The notes: generated from the letters alone by a model not told the origin. A DNA stretch of 64,000 bases from Maribellus sp. YY47 (GCF_023111095.1 NZ_JALGYW010000019.1:18053-82052); one strand, 5' to 3'; positions 42,147-52,376 are shown, counted from the stretch's first letter. A program made the numbers and translations.

Positions 42147-43190
42147 TTATTTAAATGCAGCCTCTCTTTTCTTATCCAGTTTCAAGATTATCTTTCTTTT
42201 TTTGTAGGTATTGTCATTCGTAGTTTCCCGCGACTGTTCCTGGAATGTAATTGGAGCAGTAAGCGTTAGCAATTTCAAAACCTCATCAAGAGGCTCATCA
42301 ATAAATGTTGCACGAAATACATAGTCTAATATTTCAGTATCCTCGATCAAAACCTCAGCATTATACCAGCGTCCCAAACGCTCCGCAACCTGCTTCATGT
42401 TTTCGTGCCTGAATATTAATTTTCCCTCGGTCCACCCAATATACTGTTGTGCTTCCACATTATTGCGTCGTATAGAGTGGTTCTCGATACTGTACGACAT
42501 CGCCTGATTAGGCAATAAAGAACAATAAAGCTCTCCCTTGGGAGACAAAACGTCCACCTTGCCATTATTGAGAATGACTTCTTCGTTTGAGTCGTCTTTG
42601 TATGCGATAACGTTGAACTCGGTTCCTAAAACCTTTACCTGTAAATTTGGAGTGTGCACCACAAACGGCTGTTTTTCGTCGTGCACGACGTTAAAATAAG
42701 CTTCTCCTGAAACCGTTACATTTCGCTGACCAGCAAAGGATGTTGGAAAGCGAAGCGTAGAACCACTGTTCAGAAATCCCGTAGAACCGTCGGGAAGCTC
42801 GAACTTAGTGCGTACACCAAACGGACATTGTATCTCGGCATAAGCCGATTTAACCGAATCTTTCTTACTTTGAAAATAAAGTACGGTTAAAAAAGCAAGT
42901 ACCAATGGCACAATGAGTACGGCTGCCACACGCTGAAAAACACCCATAAAGCTTATTTTTCGGGTGGTGCTTGATTCTGCTTTTATTTGACGGTGTATTC
43001 TATGGAGCAGGTAATCTACATTATGCTCCGACTGCGGCTCTTCAAAATAATTCTCCCAATGCTCTTCAAGATGTTTCTTTAAGATAGGACGATAAGGCTC
43101 ACTCTCCCACACGGCCTTAATATTCTTATAGTCTTTCCGCGAGTAGGTACCTTTAAAGTAGCGTTTTAATATTTCAGGATTGAAATCCAC
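42147..43190 (-). CDS. FecR-family anti-sigma factor
   Basis: 347 residues. An N-terminal cytoplasmic part (ILKRYFKGTYSRKDYKNIKA) is followed by one membrane helix (~85-107, AAVLIVPLVLAFLTVLYFQS). The periplasmic FecR domain (KFELPDGSTGFLNSGSTLRF, VLGTEFNVIAYKDDSNEEVI) ends in a DUF4974-like module (GRWYNAEVLIEDTEILDYVF). It relays substrate sensing by the SusC STN domain to the ECF sigma factor. Gene order sigma-FecR-SusC-SusD is canonical. Confidence 0.95.
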   Translation of the reverse strand: MDFNPEILKRYFKGTYSRKDYKNIKAVWESEPYRPILKKHLEEHWENYFEEPQSEHNVDYLLHRIHRQIKAESSTTRKISFMGVFQRVAAVLIVPLVLAFLTVLYFQSKKDSVKSAYAEIQCPFGVRTKFELPDGSTGFLNSGSTLRFPTSFAGQRNVTVSGEAYFNVVHDEKQPFVVHTPNLQVKVLGTEFNVIAYKDDSNEEVILNNGKVDVLSPKGELYCSLLPNQAMSYSIENHSIRRNNVEAQQYIGWTEGKLIFRHENMKQVAERLGRWYNAEVLIEDTEILDYVFRATFIDEPLDEVLKLLTLTAPITFQEQSRETTNDNTYKKRKIILKLDKKREAAFK

Positions 43191-43373
43191 TTTTTTTCGT
43201 TTTCTATAAACAGGAATAGGGCTCAGGCTAAAAAATCCCCTAGTCTGATCTTAAAAAAAAATCGATTCTCCGAAAAAAAAACAGCAGACTCATCCTTATA
43301 AAACACTGGCTATGTGGAAGAAAACAAAAATAGCTTATGCAACATTTTTTTTTGCGCATAACTTTTGTTGCCT

Positions 43374-43967
43374 TTATAGGCTTTTACCAAAAACAAACAT
43401 TAAAATGGCTGAAACATTCGCGACACCGAGTTCCTTTTTCAGCTTTTTTAAAGCTTCACTCAAATGGTTTTCAACCGTTTTGGGAGAGATGGCCAACTGT
43501 TTTGCAATTTCCTTCACCGAATACCCCTCCTTTCGCTTCTTAATTAGAATCTCTCTCTGACGGGAAGGAAGCTGCGCAATACACAATTCAACTTTCTCGA
43601 GTAGCATCTGGTAGTTCAATCGTTCATCCAGGTCGTTGGTAAACTCCACCGACTCCTCTACAATATGATGTATATATTCCTGCTGCCTGGAAATGTATTC
43701 GAAATGCTCGAGGACCCGATGGTAAGCAATTTTAAAAAGGTAAGCTTTGAAAGAAAGTTCGGGCTTAAGATTTTCCTTGGTTCGCCATACGGTCAAAAAT
43801 ACCTCCTGCACCACTTCTTCTGCTTCTTCTTTTATTTTAAGGTATCCGTTTACAAAACCAAATAACCTGCTGCCGTAAATAGCAAAAAGCGCGTCAAAAG
43901 CATTTGCATCGCCTTTGCGGAGCGACTGCACCAACTCTTGAACCTCTTTTTCGCTATACTTTTCCAA
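43374..43967 (-). CDS. ECF RNA polymerase sigma factor (Bacteroidota FecI-like)
   Basis: 197 residues. Region 2 is around EEVVQEVFLTVWRTKENLKP and LFKIAYHRVLEHFEYISRQQ; region 4 is LPSRQREILIKKRKEGYSVK with the HTH EIAKQLAISPKTVENHLSEA. It should direct transcription of the adjacent FecR-SusC-SusD-DUF1080 genes. Upstream, TATATTTG (minus strand, 44000-43993) fits the -7 element of Bacteroidota promoters, though no well-spaced -33 TTTG was found. Confidence 0.95.
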   Translation of the reverse strand: MEKYSEKEVQELVQSLRKGDANAFDALFAIYGSRLFGFVNGYLKIKEEAEEVVQEVFLTVWRTKENLKPELSFKAYLFKIAYHRVLEHFEYISRQQEYIHHIVEESVEFTNDLDERLNYQMLLEKVELCIAQLPSRQREILIKKRKEGYSVKEIAKQLAISPKTVENHLSEALKKLKKELGVANVSAILMFVFGKSL

Positions 43968-44199
43968 ATTATCCCAATATCTTGCAAAAGTTCAAATATA
44001 AATTACTTTTAAATAAATGAACATGATCAAAACGCAACTATTTTGTTTTATTATCATACACTTTGCATTTGCTTTTTATATCGATAGACAAAACAGTCCT
44101 TGGACAAAAGCCCGCAATCCGTTTTGCAAGCATTAAAATCAAACTCAAATTCATCACATTTCTCACTTAACTAAATGTCTTTTTTCTATTTTTGTTAGC

Positions 44200-46581
44200 A
44201 TGCAATGTTTTTACAGGTCGAAAATATTCTATGCCATATCAGGGGCGTTGTTTTTTCTGTTTTTCCCGTTCTTCGTAAAAGGGAAAAGCAGCCTGGACGA
44301 ACATGTGTTTTTAACCCGGGAAATTAGCGGATCAATTCAACAGGATTTGTCGGACGGGTATCGCGCTTTTATTTTGCTACCCGAAACTCCCCTTGATAAA
44401 ATTTTAATGGAAGCGGAACAATTTCTGGAAAAGGAGAATAACGAACTCCTAACTTTTATCGTTCCCGGCGAAATTGCAAAACTCGCAGATGCACTGAATA
44501 AGCATACGATTAATCGCTATATCGCTACTCCCGGCGAACACTCGCCGGATAACCTCGCGAATTGCATTACTAAAGATAAACGTCTTTTTGTTTTCACCCC
44601 CGAGCCAACCAACAGCTCATTTTCGTACAACGAACGGGTGTGCCATTATGAAGTACGGGACGGATTTCCGAACGGAATTACCGACGGATTCGGGGGAAAT
44701 CGGGAGAACGACTTCGTCGTTTTTCACTTCGATCCTGACCTGAAAACCCTGCCTGATTCTCTCCAACAAAATCCGGGAAAAGTTCCGGAGGTTTTTAACC
44801 AATACACGGGGAAATTGCCCAACTTCTTTGTCACCCAACACAAAGAAATTTTCGATACTTATTACAAGGCCTTTTCAAAAAACACATGGTTTACTGCCAA
44901 TGTAATTTATAACGACCAGCCGCTGGAGGGAATTACCTGGAAAGAAATGCCTCAAATGGAATCGTTTGGAAAAATCCATACGCGGCAAAATGAACTCAGT
45001 CCTTACAAAGATGGCTTTCACTTTTCGCCCGATGTTTTCACTTTTAACGCCAGCACCTTAGAAAGCACTAAAATATTTTACGCCCGCCCCAAAGACCTCA
45101 AAGATGGAATGGTTTTAAGGCTCCCTTTTGAGCAGGATGTTGACAATGCTGTTGCAACCAATACCGAAATTCCGTACAGCAACATCGAATATAAAAAAGA
45201 CTCGTTACGCGGCTGGTGTGCTGTGTTTAACGGGAAAGACAATTACATCGACTACGACACCGATATTGAGTTGAACGATAATTTTACGGTAAGTGCCTGG
45301 ATTAAACCAACCGATATTGAAGGAAACCGAAGCATTATTGGCAAAGGGAAAGCGCTCTCGGTGAAATTCAAAAACGGAAACCTGCTTTTTACTTCTCCGG
45401 GAATTAAGGACCATTTAATTGACTCTGCTGTAGTAAAAATCAACGAGTGGCAACAAATTACCTTTGTGATATCCGTCGGGAAAACCGTTCGCTTCTTTAA
45501 AAACGGAGAGCTGGTAGGAGTGGACGATGCGGCTGATATCAGCTCTACAGAATATTCGCTTTTAATCGGCACCAACCTTTGGGATGAATTTTTCAAGGGA
45601 ATGATGGACGATCTCACTATTTGGAATCGCGCATTAAGCGACAGTGAAGTCGCCCGATTCTATGCGCAGGATATTTTAAAAGAGGAACGGGCACCAAATT
45701 ACTCCTGGATATGGGCTTTGCCGGTAGTGCTTTTAATGGTAACATTTCTAATTCTTCGGTACATCGTCAGGGCGAAAAGAAAATCAGCCCAGACAGCCAA
45801 GCCACAAAGAGCCATTATACGACAAAAAGCAAACGCAAAAATCACGGGACCTTATATCCAGATTTTTGGTGGATTCAAAATCATAAACCGCGATGGTATT
45901 GATTTAACTTCGCGCTTTTCCACCCGGCGAAAACAACTTTTTGTTTTGGTTTTGATTGCCACCTTGCGCGAAAACGGAGTCAGCTCGAAACAACTGACCA
46001 ATCACCTTTGGGCCGGCTACCCGGCAGAAAGCGCCAAAAACAACCGCAGCACCCAGGTTCAGCGAATACGTGAAATTACCGATCAGAACAGTGGTCTTAA
46101 CATTGCATACGAAAACCGCAAATGGGTGATCACTTTCGATGAAGATGTTGAATGTGACCTGTCGGACTATTTCATGCTGATCGAACAATTCAAACAAACC
46201 GTTGGCACAGAAATTAGCTACGAGTTGCTGGATAAAATTCTGCTGATTATTGAAAAAGGAAACATACTTCCCTACATGGACGACGTTTGGCTCGATGATT
46301 TCAAAAGCAAAATATCGGATGAATTGCTCGAAACCCTGTTGCCGCTTTATTCAGATACCGGTTTTATGAGTAATCCGGAGGCGGTGCTTCGTTTATCGCA
46401 CGCCTTACTCATTTTTGATCCGCTGAATGAAATAATTCTCAGCCAAAAAATAAGAGTGCTGTTACAGCTGGGAAAAAATACACAGGCACACGAATCGCTC
46501 GAGCACTTTGAAAAGTATTACCAGCAATGCTACGCGCAACCTTTTGGCAAAACAATTTCCGATTTGCTGGCCATGCCCTAA
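44200..46581 (+). CDS. Transmembrane regulator: periplasmic LamG sensor and cytoplasmic winged helix
   Basis: 793 residues. After a signal/anchor (FYAISGALFFLFFPFFV) comes a ~250-residue periplasmic domain with weak PI-PLC-like features (VNLPETPLDKI-type ILLPETPLDKILMEAEQFLE; FFVTQHKEIFDTY). A LamG/concanavalin domain follows (~310-490: WCAVFNGKDNYIDYDTDIEL, FTVSAWIKPTDIEGNRSIIG, MMDDLTIWNRALSDSEVARF), then one membrane helix (~505-528). The cytoplasmic part resembles a SARP-type winged helix (FGGFKIINRDGIDLTSRFST, RRKQLFVLVLIATLRENGVS) plus a helical BTAD-like region. Divergent from the sigma gene and ahead of the Gfo gene, it is a likely sensor for this locus. The architecture is unusual. 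Confidence 0.75.
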   Translation: MQCFYRSKIFYAISGALFFLFFPFFVKGKSSLDEHVFLTREISGSIQQDLSDGYRAFILLPETPLDKILMEAEQFLEKENNELLTFIVPGEIAKLADALNKHTINRYIATPGEHSPDNLANCITKDKRLFVFTPEPTNSSFSYNERVCHYEVRDGFPNGITDGFGGNRENDFVVFHFDPDLKTLPDSLQQNPGKVPEVFNQYTGKLPNFFVTQHKEIFDTYYKAFSKNTWFTANVIYNDQPLEGITWKEMPQMESFGKIHTRQNELSPYKDGFHFSPDVFTFNASTLESTKIFYARPKDLKDGMVLRLPFEQDVDNAVATNTEIPYSNIEYKKDSLRGWCAVFNGKDNYIDYDTDIELNDNFTVSAWIKPTDIEGNRSIIGKGKALSVKFKNGNLLFTSPGIKDHLIDSAVVKINEWQQITFVISVGKTVRFFKNGELVGVDDAADISSTEYSLLIGTNLWDEFFKGMMDDLTIWNRALSDSEVARFYAQDILKEERAPNYSWIWALPVVLLMVTFLILRYIVRAKRKSAQTAKPQRAIIRQKANAKITGPYIQIFGGFKIINRDGIDLTSRFSTRRKQLFVLVLIATLRENGVSSKQLTNHLWAGYPAESAKNNRSTQVQRIREITDQNSGLNIAYENRKWVITFDEDVECDLSDYFMLIEQFKQTVGTEISYELLDKILLIIEKGNILPYMDDVWLDDFKSKISDELLETLLPLYSDTGFMSNPEAVLRLSHALLIFDPLNEIILSQKIRVLLQLGKNTQAHESLEHFEKYYQQCYAQPFGKTISDLLAMP

Positions 46582-46756
46582 TCCGATACCAAACAAAAGC
46601 GCTCCTTTCGTCTTTCACCCTAAACCTTGCGTTTTAAGCGCATTTTTGTTTGTTTTTTTTGTTTGTTACCCCTAATATTACCCTGTATTTTAACCTGCGC
46701 CCCATTATCATTGCAGTTATTTTACCTCTTGCAATTTTTTAATACCAAAAAGCTAT

Positions 46757-48028
46757 ATGAGTAAAAATCAAACAACAAACAGGAGAAAATTCTTAAAAAG
46801 CGCTCTTCTGGCTGGTGCCGGATTCACGATTATCCCGCGCCACGTTCTTGGAGGAAACGGATTTCTTGCTCCTTCGGATATGCTGACTAAAGCGATCATC
46901 GGAGTTGGAGGTATGGGACGTGGACACATCCCTTACGAAGGAACAAAAGTAGTTGCTATCTGCGATGTGGATACCGAACATCTGGCTCTGGCCCGTAACC
47001 TGATCGATTACAAAGTGAAAGAATTTAGCGATTTCAGGGAAGTTTGCCAACTTCCGGAAGTCGACATCGTTCATATTGCCACTCCTCCGCACTGGCACGG
47101 ATTAATGGCGGTTGAAGCTGCAAAGGCTGGTAAAGACATTTGGTGTGAAAAACCAATGACCCGTACCATTGGTGAAGGCAAAAAAGTAGTGGAAGCCGTA
47201 AATGCGCACGGACGGATGTTCCGTTTGAATACCTGGTTCCGTTTCAAAGACACTTTCTACGGCCTCGGTACCGATGTGAAACCATTGAAAAAAGTAATCG
47301 ACAGCGGAATTCTGGGATGGCCGTTAAAAGTAACCGTTAGCGGAATTACCGGCTACAACTGGAAATTCTTCTGGAGTGGAGAACACAACCTGGCTCCCGA
47401 ACCGGTTCCATCGAACCTCGACTACGACATGTGGCTCGGGCCGGCTCCCTACAGACCTTACAACCACCTGCGTGTACACGCTAATTTCCGCGGATACTGG
47501 GATTACGACGGCGGCGGCTTAGGCGATATGGGGCAACATTACCTCGATCCGGTTCAGTACATGCTGGGCAAGGACGATACCAGCCCGGTAAAAATTGAAG
47601 TGGATGCACCTCAGCAACACTACGATGCAGTAGGTAGCTGGAGAAGAATTACCTACACGTATGCCGATGGTTGCCAGATTATTCTTGACGGTGAAAACCG
47701 CGACAAAGACGCAGCCTATATTGAAGGTCCAAACGGAAAAATCTACCAGGGATTCAAATCAGATATTCCAAACCTGCAAAGTTTTATCAAAACGCTTCCT
47801 GAACCGGAACCACAAATCGGAATTTTCTCGGAATCGGTGAAAACGCGTAAGAAATTCGCATTAAACGAGATGAACGGATTCCGTTCGGCAACCCTGGTTA
47901 ACCTTGGAATAATTGCTGTTCGCCTGGGTCGAACACTTCATTTTGATCCTGAAACACTGGAGTTCATCGACGACGAAGGTGCAAACCGACTGATTAATCA
48001 GCCAATGCGCGCTCCGTGGACGATTTAA
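46757..48028 (+). CDS. Tat-exported Gfo/Idh/MocA family oxidoreductase
   Basis: 423 residues. The Tat signal NRRKFLKSALLAGAGFTIIP directs it to the periplasm. The Rossmann part shows AIIGVGGMGRGHIPYEGTKV, VVAICDVD and the family motif CEKPMT, and the GGGGLGDMGQHYLD-like segment reads DGGGLGDMGQHYLDPVQYML. Such enzymes oxidise the C3 hydroxyl of sugars or glycosides using tightly bound NAD(P). It starts 175 bp after the LamG regulator gene and is followed after 36 bp by the double-DUF1080 gene, its likely partner in cleaving glycosides by way of 3-keto intermediates. Confidence 0.9.
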   Translation: MSKNQTTNRRKFLKSALLAGAGFTIIPRHVLGGNGFLAPSDMLTKAIIGVGGMGRGHIPYEGTKVVAICDVDTEHLALARNLIDYKVKEFSDFREVCQLPEVDIVHIATPPHWHGLMAVEAAKAGKDIWCEKPMTRTIGEGKKVVEAVNAHGRMFRLNTWFRFKDTFYGLGTDVKPLKKVIDSGILGWPLKVTVSGITGYNWKFFWSGEHNLAPEPVPSNLDYDMWLGPAPYRPYNHLRVHANFRGYWDYDGGGLGDMGQHYLDPVQYMLGKDDTSPVKIEVDAPQQHYDAVGSWRRITYTYADGCQIILDGENRDKDAAYIEGPNGKIYQGFKSDIPNLQSFIKTLPEPEPQIGIFSESVKTRKKFALNEMNGFRSATLVNLGIIAVRLGRTLHFDPETLEFIDDEGANRLINQPMRAPWTI

Positions 48029-48076
48029 AAAGATGAAAATTTAAGTTTAAGGATAAACGAATTAATGAAGATTACA

Positions 48077-51000
48077 ATGAAGAAAAATATAATTCAACTT
48101 ATTTGCCTCCTTGTTTTGGCCGTTGTTTCGGGCACTGGTTTTGCCCAGGACCGCCGTACAATGGACACCAAAGTCGCCGATATTCTGGCACAAATGCCTA
48201 CCAAAAACCTGACTCACCTCGACAAGGCGATGAACGAGGTTTTCCTGTTGGGAAATGAAGGTTTTCAGAAACTGACACAACAACTGACACCTCCCGGAGT
48301 TGGCGATGACACCGCAGTGCGTTTTGCACTGAATAGCTATGCTCGCTACGCCAGTCAGTTTGGTAAAAATGCAGAACGAACTTTGGCTGAAGACAATTTA
48401 CTGCAAGCGCTTGCTGCACAAAAAGACACTGAGGTTAAGACTTTTTTGATGAACCAACTAAATCTGGTTGGAGAAGCAAAAACCACTGATGCACTGAAAT
48501 CTTATCTGAATAATGAAGAACTGGTTGAACCAGCCGCACAATGCATCCTGGCAATTAACGGCGATGGCGCTGCCAAATTATTCCTGGAAGCGCTTCCTGC
48601 AGCCGGCAAACAAGCGCAGATGACTTTGGTTCGTGCCTTGGGTCAACTGAAATGTAAAGCAGCTGTAGCCCAAATTACACCTTTTGTTTCGGCTGAAGAT
48701 GTTGCAATGAAGAAAACAGCTTTAGCTGCACTCGCCAACATAGGTGCACCCGAATCGTACAAAACCCTGTTAAAAGCAGCGGGCGACTTTAATTACGAAG
48801 CCACCAACGCTGCGGAAGCCTTTATAACCTATACCAACCAACTGGGAGCAAACGGCGAACTGGAGCTGATGAAAAAAGCCTGCAGTGCCATTTTTAAAGC
48901 CAACTCCGCTGCCAATCATTTACACAACTACTCAGCAGCTTTATCGATTTACGCCAAATATCTGGGTTACGAAGCCACTCCGCTTTTATTAAAAGCTGTT
49001 GACAACGCTGACAAAGCTTTCCGCTATTCAGCCTTAAACATTGCCGAAAAAACCGGAGGAATTGCCGATACCCGCAAATGGATTGCCAAAGCAGAAGCTG
49101 CTTCACCGGAAGTAAAAGCCGAAATTATCTCTATGCTTGGCCGTCGGGGTTGTGGTTTGGCAACTACTATTGTTACCGAAAGCCTGGCTTCATCGTCTGA
49201 CGCCGTTCGTGAGGAAGCGGTAGCAGCGCTGGCCAAATTAGAGGGAACAAAAGCGATTCCTGCATTGACGGCCCACCTGGCCGCCGGAAAAGATATCGCT
49301 GCCACAAAAGCCGTTTTAACTACTTTGCTCGACAAAGACCACCTGTACACCGTTGCCGGAAAATTGGGAAATACCAACGGCGCAACCAAAGCAGCTCTGA
49401 TCGAACTGATTGGCGCAAAAGCAGGTGCACAATATTTCGACAAAGTTTTAGCCGCGACTGCTTCTGCTGATGCCGCTGAAAAAGCTGCAGCTTTCGAAGC
49501 TTTAAAACGCGTTTCAACCTACGGCGATACCGATGCCCTTTTGAAACTGTTGCTTTCGGCCTCAAACGATGGCGAAATTGCAGCTACACAAATGGCAATC
49601 GTTGCTGCAACAGCTGGTGTTGATGCAGAAAAACAGGCCAACGGCAAAGTTCTCTCAGCGCTTGAAACTACCAGCAAAAAAGCCTTAATTCTGCCTATCC
49701 TGCCTGAGATTGGTGGCGACATAGCACTTGCAACCGTTACTAAATATTTCACCACTTCATCGGGCGATCAAAAGAAAGCAGCATTTGATGCTCTGACCAG
49801 CTGGAAAGACTATTCAGCTTCGAAATCGTTATACGAAATTTGCAAAAATGCCACAGGCGAATATCAAGCTAAAGCTGCCAGCAACTTTGCAAGAATGGTA
49901 AAATCGGCGCAACTGCCCGACGACCAGAAATTGTTGCAATACCGCAAAATTATGCCTTTCGCAGGTTCTGATGCCGATAAAAACAACATCATCAAATCGA
50001 TTGGTCAGCTGAACACTTTCCTGTCGATCATCTATTTGGAAAATTTCCTTGATAACAAAGCCCTGCAACAAAATGCAGCAGTTGGCATCAAAGACGTTGC
50101 CCTGAAAGGTAATTTTTACGGAGACATCGTTCGCCGTGCCCTTGAAAAAGCATCGTCGGTAATGGAAGGTGGCGATAGCCAGTATTACAAAATCGACATT
50201 GAAAACTATTTAGCCAAGATGCCTAAAGGCGAAGGCTTTGTTTCGATGTTTAACGGCAAAAACCTCGAGGGATGGCAGGGAATGATTGCTGGAGGTAATC
50301 CGATTGCGATTGCCAAATTGAGCGAAAAAGACCGCGCCAAAGCCCAGGAAGAAGCCGACAAAGTGATGCTCGAAAACTGGAGCGTAAAAAACGGTTGTAT
50401 TGTTTTCAGCGGCCACGGTGGCAACCTGGTATCGACAAAACGCTACAGGGATTTCGACATGATTGTTGACTGGAAGATCACGAAAAAAGGTGACAGCGGT
50501 ATTTACCTGCGCGGAACACCTCAGGTACAAATCTGGGATACTTCGCGTGTGGAAGTGGGTGCACAGGTGGGTTCTGGCGGACTTTACAACAACAACGCCG
50601 ACAACATCCGTAATCCCTTGAAAGTTGCCGATAATCCGATTGATGAATGGAATACTTTCCGTATCACCATGATCGGCGAAAATGTAACAGTTTACCTGAA
50701 CGGCGAACTGGTGGTTGACAATGTTCGCATGGACAACTACTGGGACCGCAAAATTCCGATTTTCGAAGAAGGTACTATCGAACTTCAGGCTCACGGTAAC
50801 GAACTGGAATTCCGCGATGTATATGTTCGTGAAATCAATACCGAACAAATTGGCCTCACTCAGGAGGAAATCGAACAAGGTTTTGTATCGTTGTTTAACG
50901 GCAAAAACCTTGACGGATGGCAAGGAAATAAAACCGATTATTATGCTGAAAACGGCGAGTTGGTAGTTAACCCCAAAATGGGCGGCCATGGCAACCTGTT

Positions 51001-51457
51001 CACCGAAAACGAATACAGCGATTTTATTTTCCGCTTTGAATTTAAACTGACTCCCGGAGCCAACAACGGCCTTGGCATACGTGCCCCGCTTGAAGGCGAT
51101 GCTGCCTATGCTGGCATGGAATTACAGATACTGGACAACACGGCACCAATTTATGCCAATTTGCACGAATACCAGTACCACGGTTCGGTTTACGGGACCA
51201 TCGCTGCAAAACGCGGTTTCCAGAAACCGGTTGGCGAATGGAATGTGCAGGAAGTGATCGTAAAGGGAACAAAAATTAAAATCACCCTAAACGGTGAAGT
51301 TATCCTTGATGGCGACATTGCCGATGCACGCGAAAATGGCACAAAAGATGGTAAAAACCACCCGGGCCTGAAACGCGAAAAAGGCTATATCGGATTCCTG
51401 GGACACGGTTCGGAACTGTGGTTCAGAAATATCCGTATCAAAGACCTGAGCAAATAA
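48077..51457 (+). CDS. Secreted HEAT-repeat protein with two DUF1080 domains
   Basis: 1126 residues from MKKNIIQLICLLVLAVVSG (signal peptide ending GFAQ); ATG at 48065 is also possible. Residues ~30-690 are Ala/Lys-rich HEAT-like helical repeats (MKKTALAALANIGAPESYKT, DAVREEAVAALAKLEGTKAI). Two DUF1080 domains follow: GFVSMFNGKNLEGWQGMIAG to the ELEFRDVYVREI end, and GFVSLFNGKNLDGWQGNKTD to LWFRNIRIKDL. DUF1080 domains hydrolyse 3-keto-glycosides; the HEAT part may hold the partner dehydrogenase or substrate. A strong terminator lies after it. Confidence 0.87.
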   Translation: MKKNIIQLICLLVLAVVSGTGFAQDRRTMDTKVADILAQMPTKNLTHLDKAMNEVFLLGNEGFQKLTQQLTPPGVGDDTAVRFALNSYARYASQFGKNAERTLAEDNLLQALAAQKDTEVKTFLMNQLNLVGEAKTTDALKSYLNNEELVEPAAQCILAINGDGAAKLFLEALPAAGKQAQMTLVRALGQLKCKAAVAQITPFVSAEDVAMKKTALAALANIGAPESYKTLLKAAGDFNYEATNAAEAFITYTNQLGANGELELMKKACSAIFKANSAANHLHNYSAALSIYAKYLGYEATPLLLKAVDNADKAFRYSALNIAEKTGGIADTRKWIAKAEAASPEVKAEIISMLGRRGCGLATTIVTESLASSSDAVREEAVAALAKLEGTKAIPALTAHLAAGKDIAATKAVLTTLLDKDHLYTVAGKLGNTNGATKAALIELIGAKAGAQYFDKVLAATASADAAEKAAAFEALKRVSTYGDTDALLKLLLSASNDGEIAATQMAIVAATAGVDAEKQANGKVLSALETTSKKALILPILPEIGGDIALATVTKYFTTSSGDQKKAAFDALTSWKDYSASKSLYEICKNATGEYQAKAASNFARMVKSAQLPDDQKLLQYRKIMPFAGSDADKNNIIKSIGQLNTFLSIIYLENFLDNKALQQNAAVGIKDVALKGNFYGDIVRRALEKASSVMEGGDSQYYKIDIENYLAKMPKGEGFVSMFNGKNLEGWQGMIAGGNPIAIAKLSEKDRAKAQEEADKVMLENWSVKNGCIVFSGHGGNLVSTKRYRDFDMIVDWKITKKGDSGIYLRGTPQVQIWDTSRVEVGAQVGSGGLYNNNADNIRNPLKVADNPIDEWNTFRITMIGENVTVYLNGELVVDNVRMDNYWDRKIPIFEEGTIELQAHGNELEFRDVYVREINTEQIGLTQEEIEQGFVSLFNGKNLDGWQGNKTDYYAENGELVVNPKMGGHGNLFTENEYSDFIFRFEFKLTPGANNGLGIRAPLEGDAAYAGMELQILDNTAPIYANLHEYQYHGSVYGTIAAKRGFQKPVGEWNVQEVIVKGTKIKITLNGEVILDGDIADARENGTKDGKNHPGLKREKGYIGFLGHGSELWFRNIRIKDLSK

Positions 51458-51492
51458 CAAAAAACAGGCGACAAGTCAAATTCATAAAAAGC

Positions 51493-51522
51493 AAAAGGGC
51501 TTCCGGTTGGAAGCCCTTTTTT
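51493..51522. terminator. Strong bidirectional terminator
   Basis: AAAAGGGCTTCC and GGAAGCCCTTTTTT form a 12-bp perfect stem with a GGTT loop. It is flanked by an A-run and a T-run, serving both the HEAT-DUF1080 gene and the convergent pyrF. Confidence 0.93.
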
Positions 51523-51542
51523 ATTGGAGTCAAAATTTATTT

Positions 51543-52376
51543 TTAAAGCAGATTGGCTTCCTGAAGAAGCACTTCCATTTCCTGTTGAACCTGTCTGGCT
51601 GCATCTCTTGCTTTTTCAGCAAAATCAACGTCATTCGATGCATAGATAATTCCACGCGAAGAGTTCACCAGCAAGCCACATTTCGAGTTTAAACCGTTGT
51701 GGGCCACCTCCTGTAAACTACCACCCTGCGCGCCAACACCGGGCACCAGCAAAAAGTGATTCGGTACAATCTCGCGAATCTCCTTTAACTTCTCGGCTTT
51801 TGTAGCTCCAACTACGTACATCAGGCTTTCGTCGGTTCCCCACTCTTGCGATTTTTTCAGTACTGTTTCGAACAGCTTGTCGCCGGTTTCCTTGTCTTCA
51901 ATAAACTGAAAATCAAACGCTCCTTTGTTCGAAGTCAGCGCCAGAAGAATTACCCATTTCCCGGGATAAGTCATAAACGGTTTTACTGAATCTTCGCCCA
52001 TGTAAGGAGCCACTGTAACGGCATCAAAATTCTGTTTTCCGAAAAAAGCCCGGGCATACAAACTCGATGTATTGCCGATATCGCCGCGTTTGGCATCCGC
52101 AATCATAAAAATCTTCGGATATTTTTGTTTGATGTACGAAACGGTCTTTTCAAGTGTCATCATTCCCTTCGACCCCATGCTTTCGTAAAAAGCGAGGTTA
52201 GGTTTATAAGCCACTGTAAACTCAGCCGTTGCATCAATTATTTCCTTATTGAAAGAAAACATCGGATCGGAAGTTTCCAGCAGATGCTGAGGAATTTTTT
52301 GAATATCCGTATCGAGCCCCACACAAAGAAAGCTGCGCTTTTTCTGGATTTGCTCAAAAAGTTGTTCTTGATTCAT
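51543..52376 (-). CDS. pyrF: Orotidine-5'-phosphate decarboxylase PyrF (type 2)
   Basis: 277 residues; the last step of de novo UMP synthesis. The catalytic motif [20 protein letters not shown] carries the Asp-Lys-Asp set. [17 protein letters not shown] at the N-terminus and [12 protein letters not shown] fit the type 2 (longer) subfamily. It is followed by prfA and purM on the same strand, a common Bacteroidota grouping. Confidence 0.96.
   Translation of the reverse strand: MNQEQLFEQIQKKRSFLCVGLDTDIQKIPQHLLETSDPMFSFNKEIIDATAEFTVAYKPNLAFYESMGSKGMMTLEKTVSYIKQKYPKIFMIADAKRGDIGNTSSLYARAFFGKQNFDAVTVAPYMGEDSVKPFMTYPGKWVILLALTSNKGAFDFQFIEDKETGDKLFETVLKKSQEWGTDESLMYVVGATKAEKLKEIREIVPNHFLLVPGVGAQGGSLQEVAHNGLNSKCGLLVNSSRGIIYASNDVDFAEKARDAARQVQQEMEVLLQEANLL

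Noticed and set aside
46582-46756. GCGCT/AGCGC pairing after the LamG regulator as a terminator
   Set aside because: The stem is only five pairs with a ~35-base loop, too weak to call.
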